Of a stretch of DNA of 57,185 nt, positions 18,020 through 27,356 are shown one piece after another. The notes beneath the pieces are model-generated. The model saw only the letters and a list, made by a program, of their open reading frames with translations, ran no database searches and was not told the origin of the DNA. Origin of the DNA: Patescibacteria group bacterium (GTDB lineage: Bacteria > Patescibacteriota > WWE3 > JAMCXX01); contig JAMCXX010000004.1 of NCBI GenBank assembly GCA_023474425.1, positions 1-57,185 on the forward strand. Reading direction: 5' to 3'. Position numbers and translations under genes: made by a program. The first letter of the stretch is position 1. The number at the start of each line of letters is the position of its first letter.

Positions 18020-19006
18020 TCAAGCGACTGCAGCTTCATTAAATTCCAATGAGAGTTGATCAGCGTCCATGGCTACATTCAAACCAATTGGCATAGGAAT
18101 ATCCACCGTTTTATGGCCAAAATCAACTGCTCCGATAATCGGGAATTTAAAATCTTTCAATACTTCCATAGCTATTTCTTTTGGTGAAGGTTCTTCGAGT
18201 CCTTCCCAAGACGTTCTTTTTACATCTGGTAATTTTCCGATTAACATTCCAGAAATTACCCCTAATATTCCAGAATACTTTAATTGATATAACCCTTTTT
18301 CAATTCTGTAAGATGATGTATTGTCAATTTCCCAAAACAAAATCCTTCCTTTTAATTCTTCTGGTTGTGGGAAATATTCTGTTCCAACCAGAGAAGATAA
18401 TATGCTTAAATTTCCACCGAATAATCTGCCACTAGCTTTTCCTACTCGCCAACACTCCCATTTGGTTAATGGTTGTATTTGACCCAAAGGAGTAGTTGAG
18501 GTGAGGATATTGAATAACAATCTTTTACCTTCTTCTTTTTTTTCTGGCAAAAACTGCTCCCAAACTCTTCCTAAGCTATAAGTTAAGAGTGGCCCGTGAA
18601 AACCAATAAGACCAGTTTTGGTGTGTAAGGCACAATGAATATTAGTAATATCGCTAAATCCGATAAACGGTTTCGGATTTGCTTTTACAGCTTCATAATC
18701 TATGTGTTCCAACGTGGCGATAGCTGATTGGCCTCCTTCATGAACAATGATTGCTTTCACCTCAGGGTCAATGAACATTGTGTTGATGTCACTTGCTCTT
18801 TCTTCTGGAGTTCCTGCAAACCACCACTTAGTTCGCTTGAGATTTTTTGCCTCTTTTGTTTTAAATCCGAGACTTTCAAGCTCGTTTACGCCCTTACGAT
18901 ACTGGTTAAAATAATCACTGTTTTGATCGGTGGGAAAGGGAAAAGAAGTTGCGACGACTCCAATTGTGTCACCACTAATAAGCCGGTTTGGTTTAAGTAT
19001 ATTCAT
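18020..19006 (-). CDS. LD-carboxypeptidase (peptidase family S66)
   Basis: LISGDTIGVVATSFPF...PFIGFSDITNIHCALHTKTGLIGFHGPLL...GGNLSILSSLVGTEYF. Confidence 0.93.
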   Translation of the reverse strand: MNILKPNRLISGDTIGVVATSFPFPTDQNSDYFNQYRKGVNELESLGFKTKEAKNLKRTKWWFAGTPEERASDINTMFIDPEVKAIIVHEGGQSAIATLEHIDYEAVKANPKPFIGFSDITNIHCALHTKTGLIGFHGPLLTYSLGRVWEQFLPEKKEEGKRLLFNILTSTTPLGQIQPLTKWECWRVGKASGRLFGGNLSILSSLVGTEYFPQPEELKGRILFWEIDNTSSYRIEKGLYQLKYSGILGVISGMLIGKLPDVKRTSWEGLEEPSPKEIAMEVLKDFKFPIIGAVDFGHKTVDIPMPIGLNVAMDADQLSLEFNEAAVA

Positions 19007-19106
19007 ATCAAATTTCGGTCTCTGCGGCTAAGGTGTATCACGATTGTGCCATCAGTTCCCTAAAAGTAAGGTACGTTCGTCGTAGAGGTCATTCGGTACC
19101 CAAATA

Positions 19107-19355
19107 TTACCACTTTTTGCCGTCTTTTCTATATTTGCCGAAAACTTCAAAAAATAGAAATGGGTTAACTTTCTCCAAGTAGCCTTTAAAAACAGTAAGT
19201 TGTAAAATCAACTCAGACTGATCTGTAATGTAATATCGAAGACCGATTTTAATTTTAGAGATTAGAGATAAATCGGGATCGAGTAGATACTGTTTGATAT
19301 ACTCGTCCTGGCTAAATAGGTTTGAGCTGAGTACCGTCCCAAGCTCTAATTGAAT
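19107..19355 (-). pseudogene. Degenerate copy of the 86-aa hypothetical protein (no ATG)
   Basis: Reverse-strand IQLELGTVLSSNLFSQDEYIKQYLLDPDLSLISKIKIGLRYYITDQSELILQLTVFKGYLEKVNPF; in-frame TAA shortly upstream and no ATG. Confidence 0.6.
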
Positions 19356-19366
19356 GAAAAGTTGTT

Positions 19367-19915
19367 ATGAAAAACTTGCCGCCGTTTCCCCGAGGTTATT
19401 TCCAAAAATTCAGCACTAAGCCCGTTATCCTTAAGCCGTACGATCCAAAGTCTAAACAGATCTCCGATAAAATAATTAATAACCTGCAAGAAATTCTTAA
19501 AAATTACTCCGTAAAAATCATTCACCGCGGCTCAACCGCTTTTGGCATTGCCGGCAAAGGCGATATTGAAATCGGCGTTTATCCGTCGGCGGATGACTGG
19601 AAGGCAACCGTTGAAGCGGTCAGAGTGCATTTTGGGAACCCGCAAAACGTTGAATCTGACTATGTCCGATTCAACACGCGAAGCGGCGGTTTTGAGGTGG
19701 AAATCATATTACAGAACGGGGATTCAGCGAAAGTTGACTTGGCCCTTACCAATTACCTAAAAACGCATCCGCAGGCTTTAAAAGAGTACGGGAATATCAA
19801 GAAGAAGTTCGCCTACTCCAAACGGGAATATCAGATTCAGAAAGATAAGTTCTTAAGGGCAGTAGTCCGTTCCCTTCCCGAACCCGAACAAAGAACCGTC
19901 TTAAAAAATACCTAG
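19367..19915 (+). CDS. GrpB/nucleotidyltransferase-like protein
   Basis: KPYDPKSKQISDKIINNLQEIL...KIIHRGSTAFGIAGKGDIEIGVYP. Confidence 0.75.
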   Translation: MKNLPPFPRGYFQKFSTKPVILKPYDPKSKQISDKIINNLQEILKNYSVKIIHRGSTAFGIAGKGDIEIGVYPSADDWKATVEAVRVHFGNPQNVESDYVRFNTRSGGFEVEIILQNGDSAKVDLALTNYLKTHPQALKEYGNIKKKFAYSKREYQIQKDKFLRAVVRSLPEPEQRTVLKNT

Positions 19916-20054
19916 TTCTTCCTGCTCCCGACCAAATACCAAACCAATTGCTACAATGATAAGTATTAAAGCAAAGCATCAACCGGTCCGGAGTCAATCG
20001 AATCTATTCTGTTGACCGTTGTTAGTACACAACCATTTATATAATAACCTAGAT

Positions 20055-20708
20055 ATGAATAAATCTTTCAATAATCACTGGGTCGGTGTGTACCTAAAAG
20101 AATTCCTCAACTCTTTGCCAGTAAACTATGAATATTCGGTTATTGGCTCCGTGGCCCTCCTCTCATACACCCAAAAAATAGGCTACGAGCGCGAAATTCA
20201 CGATATTGACGTTATTTGCCAAGCGGAAGGATTTTCCCAAATTGCCAATAAACTTATCTCCCTCGGTTACGGGCAAGGAACTTTCGTCGACAAACGTATG
20301 CCTTTTTACAAAACCTTAATGCGCTTGGCCAAAAGCAAGTACTACCGATTCCAAAAGGAGGGACACGCCCTGGAACTCTTGACCACGCCGTTTAACAAAT
20401 TTGGAGATAAAATCTGTATTGAACTTTACCCCGGACTTAGGTTCCGGGTTCCGGAATCCTTTATCAGCGAAACCGCTTTTCAGGGTTTAAGTTTTAAAGC
20501 CGCCACTCCCGAAGCCCTATATTGTATTTGCAGCATCGGCTTTACCACCTGGGGCAAAGTTGTAAAAGTAAAGAACAACCAGGTGCTTGAAGATCTTAAA
20601 AATCTAAAAAAAGTTGTCGACACGAATTTACTTAAGGAAATGGCAAGTAAAGTAAGGGTTGAGATAGGCAAACTAAGTTTTAAACTCCCGCTAATGTTAA
20701 TCAGCTAA
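20055..20708 (+). CDS. Nucleotidyltransferase-fold hypothetical protein
   Basis: YEYSVIGSVALLSYTQKIGYEREIHDIDVICQ pattern; ATG at 20055 preferred over the upstream start at 20019. Confidence 0.65.
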   Translation: MNKSFNNHWVGVYLKEFLNSLPVNYEYSVIGSVALLSYTQKIGYEREIHDIDVICQAEGFSQIANKLISLGYGQGTFVDKRMPFYKTLMRLAKSKYYRFQKEGHALELLTTPFNKFGDKICIELYPGLRFRVPESFISETAFQGLSFKAATPEALYCICSIGFTTWGKVVKVKNNQVLEDLKNLKKVVDTNLLKEMASKVRVEIGKLSFKLPLMLIS

Positions 20709-20804
20709 CTCTGATAAAATTAGTTGAGTATTGGTATCTCCGAACACCTGTTCGGGATCCGGGACTACAGATTCCGGGTCAGGCCCGGAATGACGATTGA
20801 ATAA

Positions 20805-21989
20805 ATGACCGAATATAAATTCGCGGACCGAGACACAAATGTTCCCGTTTCCGGCATTGGTGCCATGATGAATTACGGCGCCAAATACGCCGATGTTCTG
20901 TCTTTGGGCCAGGGCACGCCCATCTTTCCTACGCCCCAATTTATTTACGACTATGTTCATGAAAGAGCCAAATCCGACCCTTCCGTTGGTATGTACAGTA
21001 GCCCCAAAATAGAAAACGGGCTCAAGGAACTGATTATAAAAGAGATGGAACAGCTCTATGGTTTTAAGCCGATGTTAGACAACCTGACCCTGACGACTGG
21101 CGGTATTGGTGCGCTCTACTCCGCCATGATGGCCCTTGTGCAAAAAGGCGACGAGGTTATTTATTTTGACCCAAGCTACCCTTTGCACCTTTCCCAAATT
21201 CATCTGACGGAAGCCAAACCCGTCTTTGTTTCCTATAAAGAGGAATCCGGCTGGGCGTTGGATCTTGAAAGACTCAAGAATAGTGTCACTAAGAACACTA
21301 AAGCAATTATACTAACAAATCCCAATAACCCTACAGGTACGGTACTTTCCAAAGAAGAGGTTGAAGAAATTGCAAAAATAATTCTGGAAAATAATCTTAT
21401 TTTGATTCTTGACGAGGCCTACGACTTTTTAACTTATGGTAAGGAGCTCTATAGTCCCATGAAAATGCAGGAGATTAGAAATAATGTAATCCTTTGTAAA
21501 AGTTTTTCCAAAGAATTTGCCATGACTGGCTGGAGAATTGGCTACGCTTATGCAAATCCGGAAATAATTAAGAAGCTAAACGATGTACACACCTACTTTA
21601 GTATTAGCCCGGCTACGCCATCTATCGTTGCCGCCATTGCTGCCCTCTCCAACCCGCGCGGCCTCGAGGCCAAGGCCGGTTTTATTAAAGAATTTAGAGA
21701 AAGCCGGGAAACTATCTGCCAAAGGCTCGACCGGCTGCCCAAGCTTTTTTCGTACCAAAAACCTGCCGGCGCCTATTACGTTTTTCCTAAATATCTTAAT
21801 TTTGACCTTACCGCTTTGGAGTTTGCCAGGCACCTTGTTGACGAAGTCCGCGTTATTACCATCCCCGGAACGGCCATGGGACCGGCCGGAGTCAATCACT
21901 TAAGAATGTCTTTTGCGGCCAAATCCGACTACATTAACCGCTGTTTCGACCGGCTTGATCAATTTGCCAAAATCCATAATCTGAATTAA
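20805..21989 (+). CDS. Pyridoxal phosphate-dependent aminotransferase class I/II
   Basis: LSLGQGTPIFPTP...AIILTNPNNPTGTVLSKEEVEEIA...LILDEAYDFLTYG...CKSFSKEFAMTGWRIGY. Confidence 0.95.
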   Translation: MTEYKFADRDTNVPVSGIGAMMNYGAKYADVLSLGQGTPIFPTPQFIYDYVHERAKSDPSVGMYSSPKIENGLKELIIKEMEQLYGFKPMLDNLTLTTGGIGALYSAMMALVQKGDEVIYFDPSYPLHLSQIHLTEAKPVFVSYKEESGWALDLERLKNSVTKNTKAIILTNPNNPTGTVLSKEEVEEIAKIILENNLILILDEAYDFLTYGKELYSPMKMQEIRNNVILCKSFSKEFAMTGWRIGYAYANPEIIKKLNDVHTYFSISPATPSIVAAIAALSNPRGLEAKAGFIKEFRESRETICQRLDRLPKLFSYQKPAGAYYVFPKYLNFDLTALEFARHLVDEVRVITIPGTAMGPAGVNHLRMSFAAKSDYINRCFDRLDQFAKIHNLN

Positions 21990-21999
21990 AAATTAATCC

Positions 22000-22470
22000 G
22001 TGCCTCAATCAAACTTTCCCGGACTTTTCTATCTTGGACAAAAAATGGCGGTGCGAATCGTTGGCCCACAATACCCGCCACTACAATTAATTGACAACAG
22101 TTTTTACCTTTCCAGAACCCACGTTTATAAGTTGCGGGTTTTAATTACCGGCTGGTACCGCAGCGAATCCAAAAAAGTAATTTTGGAGAGATTAAAAGCC
22201 GTTTCGTCTAAATTTGGATTATCCTATCGCTCTGTGAAAATTACCGGCGCCAAAACTCGCTGGGGCTCCTGCGGCCGCAAAGGCAACCTAAACTTTAGCT
22301 GGAGGCTCGTTGCCGCGCCGCCCGAGGTTATTGACTATGTGATTATTCACGAACTGGCCCACACTCTTGAGCCAAACCATTCCCGTAAGTTTTGGCAAAC
22401 GGTCGCCCGTTTCTGCCCGGATTACAAAGAAAAAAGAGTGCGTCTAAAAACGGTTATTCCCTTGGCGTGA
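22000..22470 (+). CDS. YgjP/SprT-like M48 metallopeptidase family protein
   Basis: KTRWGSCGRKGNLNFSWRLVAAPPEVIDYVIIHELAHTLEPNHSRKFW; GTG start. Confidence 0.9.
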   Translation: MPQSNFPGLFYLGQKMAVRIVGPQYPPLQLIDNSFYLSRTHVYKLRVLITGWYRSESKKVILERLKAVSSKFGLSYRSVKITGAKTRWGSCGRKGNLNFSWRLVAAPPEVIDYVIIHELAHTLEPNHSRKFWQTVARFCPDYKEKRVRLKTVIPLA

Positions 22471-23167
22471 CGCCGTAAATGGTTAGAGGCGTGCCGAGAT
22501 TATTATCCGCGGCGTAAGTTACGTTGCCGGCAGTTGGCGGGTCGGCCCAATTGTAAAGCTTCTCGGCGTTAGGAATGCTTATATTAATACAGCCGTGGCT
22601 CATGGGATGACCAAAATTATTGTGCCAGTAGGCCCCGTGCAAGCCGAATCCGCGCCACTTGGAAATTTCGTCATTGTAAAAATACATGGTAAAAGGCACA
22701 TTGGGCAGGTCGTAATAGGTGTGAATGGCCGGATTGCCTCCGGTCATCCGCGTGTAGCGCAGTTTAATCCAAATTCTAAAATCGCCGGTGGGTGTTGGGT
22801 ACCACTTGCCCGAAGAAATAGGAAAAGAAAAAACTTCCCTGTCCCCCTCCTTGGCATAAAGCATTTGGTGGGTTAAATCCACATAAATATGTTTGTTAGG
22901 CGCCGAACTTTCCCCCAAAACCGGCGGCGGTTTGACGGCGGCTATTTCTTTAGGCACGTCCACCTCGATGCCTTCAAAAACTCCCTCTTTCGGTGACGCT
23001 TCATACTTGCCCGTAAGGTTCCCTAAACAGCTTAGGGAATTGGCGCAAACGGTGCCGGCATTTTTCTTTGAAAGACGATTGAGACCGGGTAAAATAGCAA
23101 AAACCGAAAGTGAAAAAACGCTTAACAGGAAAATAGCTAAAAGAATCTTATTGGAACCGTTTCTCAT
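22454..23167 (-). CDS. L,D-transpeptidase (YkuD domain)
   Basis: IYVDLTHQMLYAKEGDREVFSFPISSGKWYPTPTGDFRI...FGLHGAYWHNNFGHPMSHGCINI. Confidence 0.93.
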   Translation of the reverse strand: MRNGSNKILLAIFLLSVFSLSVFAILPGLNRLSKKNAGTVCANSLSCLGNLTGKYEASPKEGVFEGIEVDVPKEIAAVKPPPVLGESSAPNKHIYVDLTHQMLYAKEGDREVFSFPISSGKWYPTPTGDFRIWIKLRYTRMTGGNPAIHTYYDLPNVPFTMYFYNDEISKWRGFGLHGAYWHNNFGHPMSHGCINISIPNAEKLYNWADPPTAGNVTYAADNNLGTPLTIYGVTPRE

Positions 23168-23266
23168 ACCTAATTCGACCTAAAAATTAAAATCTTAAAA
23201 ACAATTATAGTTCGAGTTCCCTCCAGAAACAATCCTCAAACCAAATTATCCTGTACCGTCCACCGT

Positions 23267-23295
23267 TTGACAAAATTGTCCCATTGACCTATAAT
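23267..23295 (+). promoter_or_regulatory. Consensus sigma70-type promoter upstream of the VanW-like gene
   Basis: TTGACA (23267-23272), 17-nt spacer, TATAAT (23290-23295). Confidence 0.85.
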
Positions 23296-23310
23296 ATAAT
23301 TATGTCTAGA

Positions 23311-23331
23311 TAGCCCAAGGGGCTATTTTTT
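23311..23331 (+). terminator. Intrinsic terminator-like hairpin in the leader between promoter and VanW-like gene
   Basis: TAGCCC AAG GGGCTA followed by TTTTT, ending about 7 nt before the ATG at 23338. Confidence 0.75.
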
Positions 23332-23337
23332 GTTGTT

Positions 23338-24009
23338 ATGACAATATATTCTTTTTCCAGCCAAGCTATAGCTTCCCTACTCTTAATACCGGGTTTGCTG
23401 GGCTTCAATGCCACACCGGAAAAAATTCTGGCCGGTCATAAAATGGACCTTAATAACCGTTATTCGGTATCCTCGGTCAATCTCGTTTTTAAAGACAACA
23501 TTCTTTTAACTCTTAATAATTTGGAGGGCGGCACCGAAAGCCGGGCGGAAAAAGTCGTCTGGAATGAAGTCATACAGTCCAAAGATTTTAGTTTCACGCT
23601 AAACCCCGGCCAAGTATTTGCTTTCCACGACTCAATCCTGCCGGAGTTTAAAAACAGGGTGGTTAAAACTACCGAGTCTCATTTTAGCGGTGAAGAAGGT
23701 TTTAAAAGCGACGGCTACCTTTTTGGCGACGGGGTTTGCCATCTGGCTTCGCTTATTTACTGGACTGCCAAAGATGCCGGTCTTGAAACCGTAGCTCCAA
23801 CCAACCATAACTTTGCAAGAATCAACGGCATACCGCGGGATTACGGTGTTTCTATTTACTCTAACCCTCTTTTACCAAACATTAGCGCCAACCAAAATCT
23901 TTATGTGGCCAATAATTTTTCCCTACCCGTTAGTTTTAACTTCCAATACCAGGACGGCATTCTTTACTTCTCTATCTCAATTCCCAACCCAACCGGAAAG
24001 TCTGTCTGA
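23338..24009 (+). CDS. VanW-like family protein
   Basis: WNEVIQSKDFSFTLNPGQVFAFHDSI...GDGVCHLASLIYWTAKDAGLETV...NHNFARINGIPRDYGVSIYSNP. Confidence 0.85.
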   Translation: MTIYSFSSQAIASLLLIPGLLGFNATPEKILAGHKMDLNNRYSVSSVNLVFKDNILLTLNNLEGGTESRAEKVVWNEVIQSKDFSFTLNPGQVFAFHDSILPEFKNRVVKTTESHFSGEEGFKSDGYLFGDGVCHLASLIYWTAKDAGLETVAPTNHNFARINGIPRDYGVSIYSNPLLPNISANQNLYVANNFSLPVSFNFQYQDGILYFSISIPNPTGKSV

Positions 24010-24195
24010 CATCGGAAAATAACATCCATAAAAACTTGAGAATGTTGGTATAAAAAGCGAAAAGAAAAATAATTCTTGACCTCCAATAATTTCCCCAAAA
24101 ATTCTTTGCCAGAATTTACACAAATTCTACCTTGGTAAAAAAATCTTCTTGACAGACTTTGGGGGTGTGCTACAACTCCATATCATAAAGATTTT

Positions 24196-25344
24196 ATGGA
24201 ACCGGAAAGAGACAAACCCCACACTATCGTTGAAACAACTATAACCCCGTCGCAAAGGGCGGAAAAAATTATTCCCCGCGGCGTTAGGGCCATGCTTCCC
24301 CACGGCGGACTGCCCGAATCCGTCTCCCTTTACCTTTTGGAATTAATTGAAAAAACCGGCGGCCGAAAAGGACCTTTGGGGCTTCAATTCCTTGCCCAGC
24401 CGGAACTGGAAAAAAAATATTATCAAATTAAGGCGCTGGACCCATTAATCGAAGACGAGCACGAGGTGGCCCCGGGCCTTGTTTACAAATACCGCGGCAA
24501 GCTTAACAAAAACAAACATGTTGTTACTCACGGACGCGTTTTGTGGACAATCACCCGTTTTTGCTCAACATACTGCCGTTTTTGCACCCGCGGCCGAGAG
24601 GTTGGCATTCCGCCAAACGTAAAGGGCTACAACCACTCTACCATTTCCCGCAAACCGTATTTGGATGATAACGAAATCGAACAGGTTTTCAATTTTCTTC
24701 GTGATCGTAAAGAGATTAATGAGGTGATTTTATCGGGCGGAGACCCTTTGACCTGCCCCCAAAACTACCTTACTAAGGTTTTTGAGGGACTCTCCAAACT
24801 CCAGAAAGAGGGTCACATAGACATTATTCGTCTGGGCACCCGCCTGCCGGTTCACAACCCCCCGGCCGTCCAAAACTGGCATTATGAACTTTTAAGGCTA
24901 ATTCAAAACCCTTATTTAATGGTTCACATTAATCACCCGTTTGAACTCACCCCTCAAACTTTAAACGTGCTTAATAATTTTAGAAGAATTGCCCAAGCTG
25001 TGGTGATGAGCCAATCGGTTCTTTTAAAAGGGATCAACGACAATGTGCAAACTCTCCACGACCTTTTTGTGAAAATGGCGGCGGAGGGAATCAGACCATA
25101 CTATATCTATCAGAATGACCCCGTTTACTGGGCGTCCCACTTTACCGTGCCTCCCAAAAGAGCCATAAAAATTTGGCAAAGCCTAAGACCAAAACTTTCC
25201 GGTGTGGCCGCCACGGCGCGGCTGGTGATTGACACGCCTTTTGGCTTTGGCAAGGTGGCCGTACCCGAAGGCAACGCATGGGAAGTAAACTTTAAATCCT
25301 ACAAAGACTTCAAGGGCCAAAGGCATGAGTTAGCCCGGAAATGA
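24196..25344 (+). CDS. KamA-family radical SAM protein (lysine 2,3-aminomutase-like)
   Basis: TRFCSTYCRFCTRGREVG (CxxxCxxC), EVILSGGDPLTCP, HINHPFELTPQ. Confidence 0.92.
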   Translation: MEPERDKPHTIVETTITPSQRAEKIIPRGVRAMLPHGGLPESVSLYLLELIEKTGGRKGPLGLQFLAQPELEKKYYQIKALDPLIEDEHEVAPGLVYKYRGKLNKNKHVVTHGRVLWTITRFCSTYCRFCTRGREVGIPPNVKGYNHSTISRKPYLDDNEIEQVFNFLRDRKEINEVILSGGDPLTCPQNYLTKVFEGLSKLQKEGHIDIIRLGTRLPVHNPPAVQNWHYELLRLIQNPYLMVHINHPFELTPQTLNVLNNFRRIAQAVVMSQSVLLKGINDNVQTLHDLFVKMAAEGIRPYYIYQNDPVYWASHFTVPPKRAIKIWQSLRPKLSGVAATARLVIDTPFGFGKVAVPEGNAWEVNFKSYKDFKGQRHELARK

Positions 25345-25391
25345 CATTGGGCCGACTAAAAACCTAGCTACTTTGTACCTTCTGACCTAAT

Positions 25392-25853
25392 CTAGTGAGT
25401 GAGACCGGGGCTTAAATAAAGAAGGGAGATTAAAAGAACAATCTGCAATGTTACCAAAACCGAAAGAATGACCACAAATTTGCCCAACCTGGCCGGGCTC
25501 GATACTGCCGGTTCGAGCTTCTTTGTCTCCCGCTCCTCCAACTTTTTAGGCGGTGTTGCCGACTTAGATGTTTTTGCATATTTTGAAGGCTTAGAGGGCG
25601 CCGCCGGAATTTCCGGCGCAGCATAGTTCTTAACAAATTCCTGTACGGCCGGTCTGCCCGACGCTTCCGAAACCGCCACGGCTGCCTTTGCCCGAGAAAC
25701 TCCCGAATTCTCCGCTTGAGCTTTTAATTTCGGTAAAACATTTTTCTTATTTTCGGCCGGGTCGGGTGTAACCGTAGCCAAAGGCACGACAGGCGGCACG
25801 TACTCCGAAATCTTTTGGGTATTCTTAAACTTGGTCATAATTTCTGCGGACAA
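25392..25853 (-). CDS. Hypothetical protein with C-terminal TM helix
   Basis: GKFVVILSVLVTLQIVLLISLLYLSPG. Confidence 0.65.
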   Translation of the reverse strand: MSAEIMTKFKNTQKISEYVPPVVPLATVTPDPAENKKNVLPKLKAQAENSGVSRAKAAVAVSEASGRPAVQEFVKNYAAPEIPAAPSKPSKYAKTSKSATPPKKLEERETKKLEPAVSSPARLGKFVVILSVLVTLQIVLLISLLYLSPGLTH

Positions 25854-25886
25854 ATATATTACCGCAATTGTAGCAGATTGTTAACT

Positions 25887-26627
25887 TTAAGAGACTTTAA
25901 AAATAATCCCGACCAAATAGCCGGCCAGAGCCGAGACCGTACCAATAACCGCCATCTCTAAACCGCTCTTCAAAGGTTTTCCGACCGTTTGCCGCGCTTT
26001 ATAGGCGCCGACCAAGAGTAAAGTGAGCGCCGCCAAAAAAACGGAGACAAAAAGAGAAAGACGGAGAGGCAGAAAAATAAACGGCAGAAGGGGAATTAAA
26101 GAACCGACCACTGCCGAAGCTCCGACCAGCACGGAAGAGGCCAAAAGAGTGCTTTTAGCCACCGGTTCCAGTTTTAGCTCCTCTCTCATCATAACCTCCA
26201 ACCAGACTTTTGGATTACTCACAATTTTTGCCACCACTTCCTCCAAAAGCGGTCCGTCAAAACCGCGTTCGCGATAAATCTGACGAATTTCTTCTACCTC
26301 CTGTGAGGGTACGTCCTTCATTTCACGCGTCTCGCGATTTACCTCCGATTCGTAGAAATCTGCCCGAGCCCTTTTACTGGTATAGGCCACGGCGGCCATG
26401 GAAATACTTTCGGCAAAAGTAGCGGACAACCCGGCGGCGATTACCAGACGCGGCGACTGCGAGGCGGCGGCAACCCCCAAAATCACACCCAAAACGTTAA
26501 CCAATCCGTCCTGACCCCCCAAAATAATATCAGTTAGGCGAAACTCCGTGCGGTGCTGTTCCATATAACCCTTTAAGACTAGCTTAAAACGAGGTCTTCT
26601 GACAAGAACTTTACTAATGAGACCCAA
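25887..26627 (-). CDS. VIT1/CCC1 transporter family protein
   Basis: DIILGGQDGLVNVLGVILGVAAASQSPRLVIAAGLSATFAESISMAAVAYTSKRA. Confidence 0.88.
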   Translation of the reverse strand: MGLISKVLVRRPRFKLVLKGYMEQHRTEFRLTDIILGGQDGLVNVLGVILGVAAASQSPRLVIAAGLSATFAESISMAAVAYTSKRARADFYESEVNRETREMKDVPSQEVEEIRQIYRERGFDGPLLEEVVAKIVSNPKVWLEVMMREELKLEPVAKSTLLASSVLVGASAVVGSLIPLLPFIFLPLRLSLFVSVFLAALTLLLVGAYKARQTVGKPLKSGLEMAVIGTVSALAGYLVGIIFKVS

Positions 26628-26648
26628 ACATCTACCATTTAAATAATT

Positions 26649-27356
26649 ATGAAACCAGGAGAACTCTTCTTAAAACTGATACCAAAAATCGGCCTGATTA
26701 TTGCTATCCCTCTTATTATTTACTTTTGGGGGGCGGCTATCGTCTACAACATCGCTAACTTCTGGAAGATCTTTACGCCATCAAATACCGTAACCTTGAG
26801 CCAAAGCACCGATAATCCTGTTCTTCCGCCCCATATTCAACCGCTGCCGCCGGCCGTTAAGGACCCTAAAATAGCCGTTTCCGGCTACGCCCAAGAGGGG
26901 GTGGAGGTAAGGATTTATGTAAACGGCAGTCTTGAGGCAAGCGTTCGAGCCGACAAAGGCGGGCAGTTTTCCTTTGATAGCATTAATCTTAAAGAAGGCG
27001 ACAACCAAATCTACGCCAAGGCGGTTGACTCTCAACGTAACGAAAGTTCTCCATCTCAAACCATCACGGTGAGCTACATTAAGAAACCGCCGTTTTTGGA
27101 CGTGAATAATCTTGGTTCGGACGTTAACGACGTTAAACAGGCCTCCAACGTTTTTAATCTGGTAGGCAAAAGCGACCCTCAAGCCACCATCACCGTTAAC
27201 GGCTTCCAGGTTTTCGTGGACCCTGACGGCAATTTTAGCTACCCCTTAACTCTTAATAAAGGCCAAAACCAAATCACTATCCAGGCCACGGACACCGCCG
27301 GCAACACGACTACCATTAAGAAAATCATTAACTTTACCCAACAACAGCAGTCTTAA
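26649..27356 (+). CDS. Membrane-anchored protein with Ig-like/bacterial surface domains
   Basis: TM near N-terminus; repeated motif VEVRIYVNGSLEASVRADKGGQFSFDSINLKEGDNQIYAKAVD / ATITVNGFQVFVDPDGNFSYPLTLNKGQNQITIQATDTAGNTT. Confidence 0.8.
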   Translation: MKPGELFLKLIPKIGLIIAIPLIIYFWGAAIVYNIANFWKIFTPSNTVTLSQSTDNPVLPPHIQPLPPAVKDPKIAVSGYAQEGVEVRIYVNGSLEASVRADKGGQFSFDSINLKEGDNQIYAKAVDSQRNESSPSQTITVSYIKKPPFLDVNNLGSDVNDVKQASNVFNLVGKSDPQATITVNGFQVFVDPDGNFSYPLTLNKGQNQITIQATDTAGNTTTIKKIINFTQQQQS

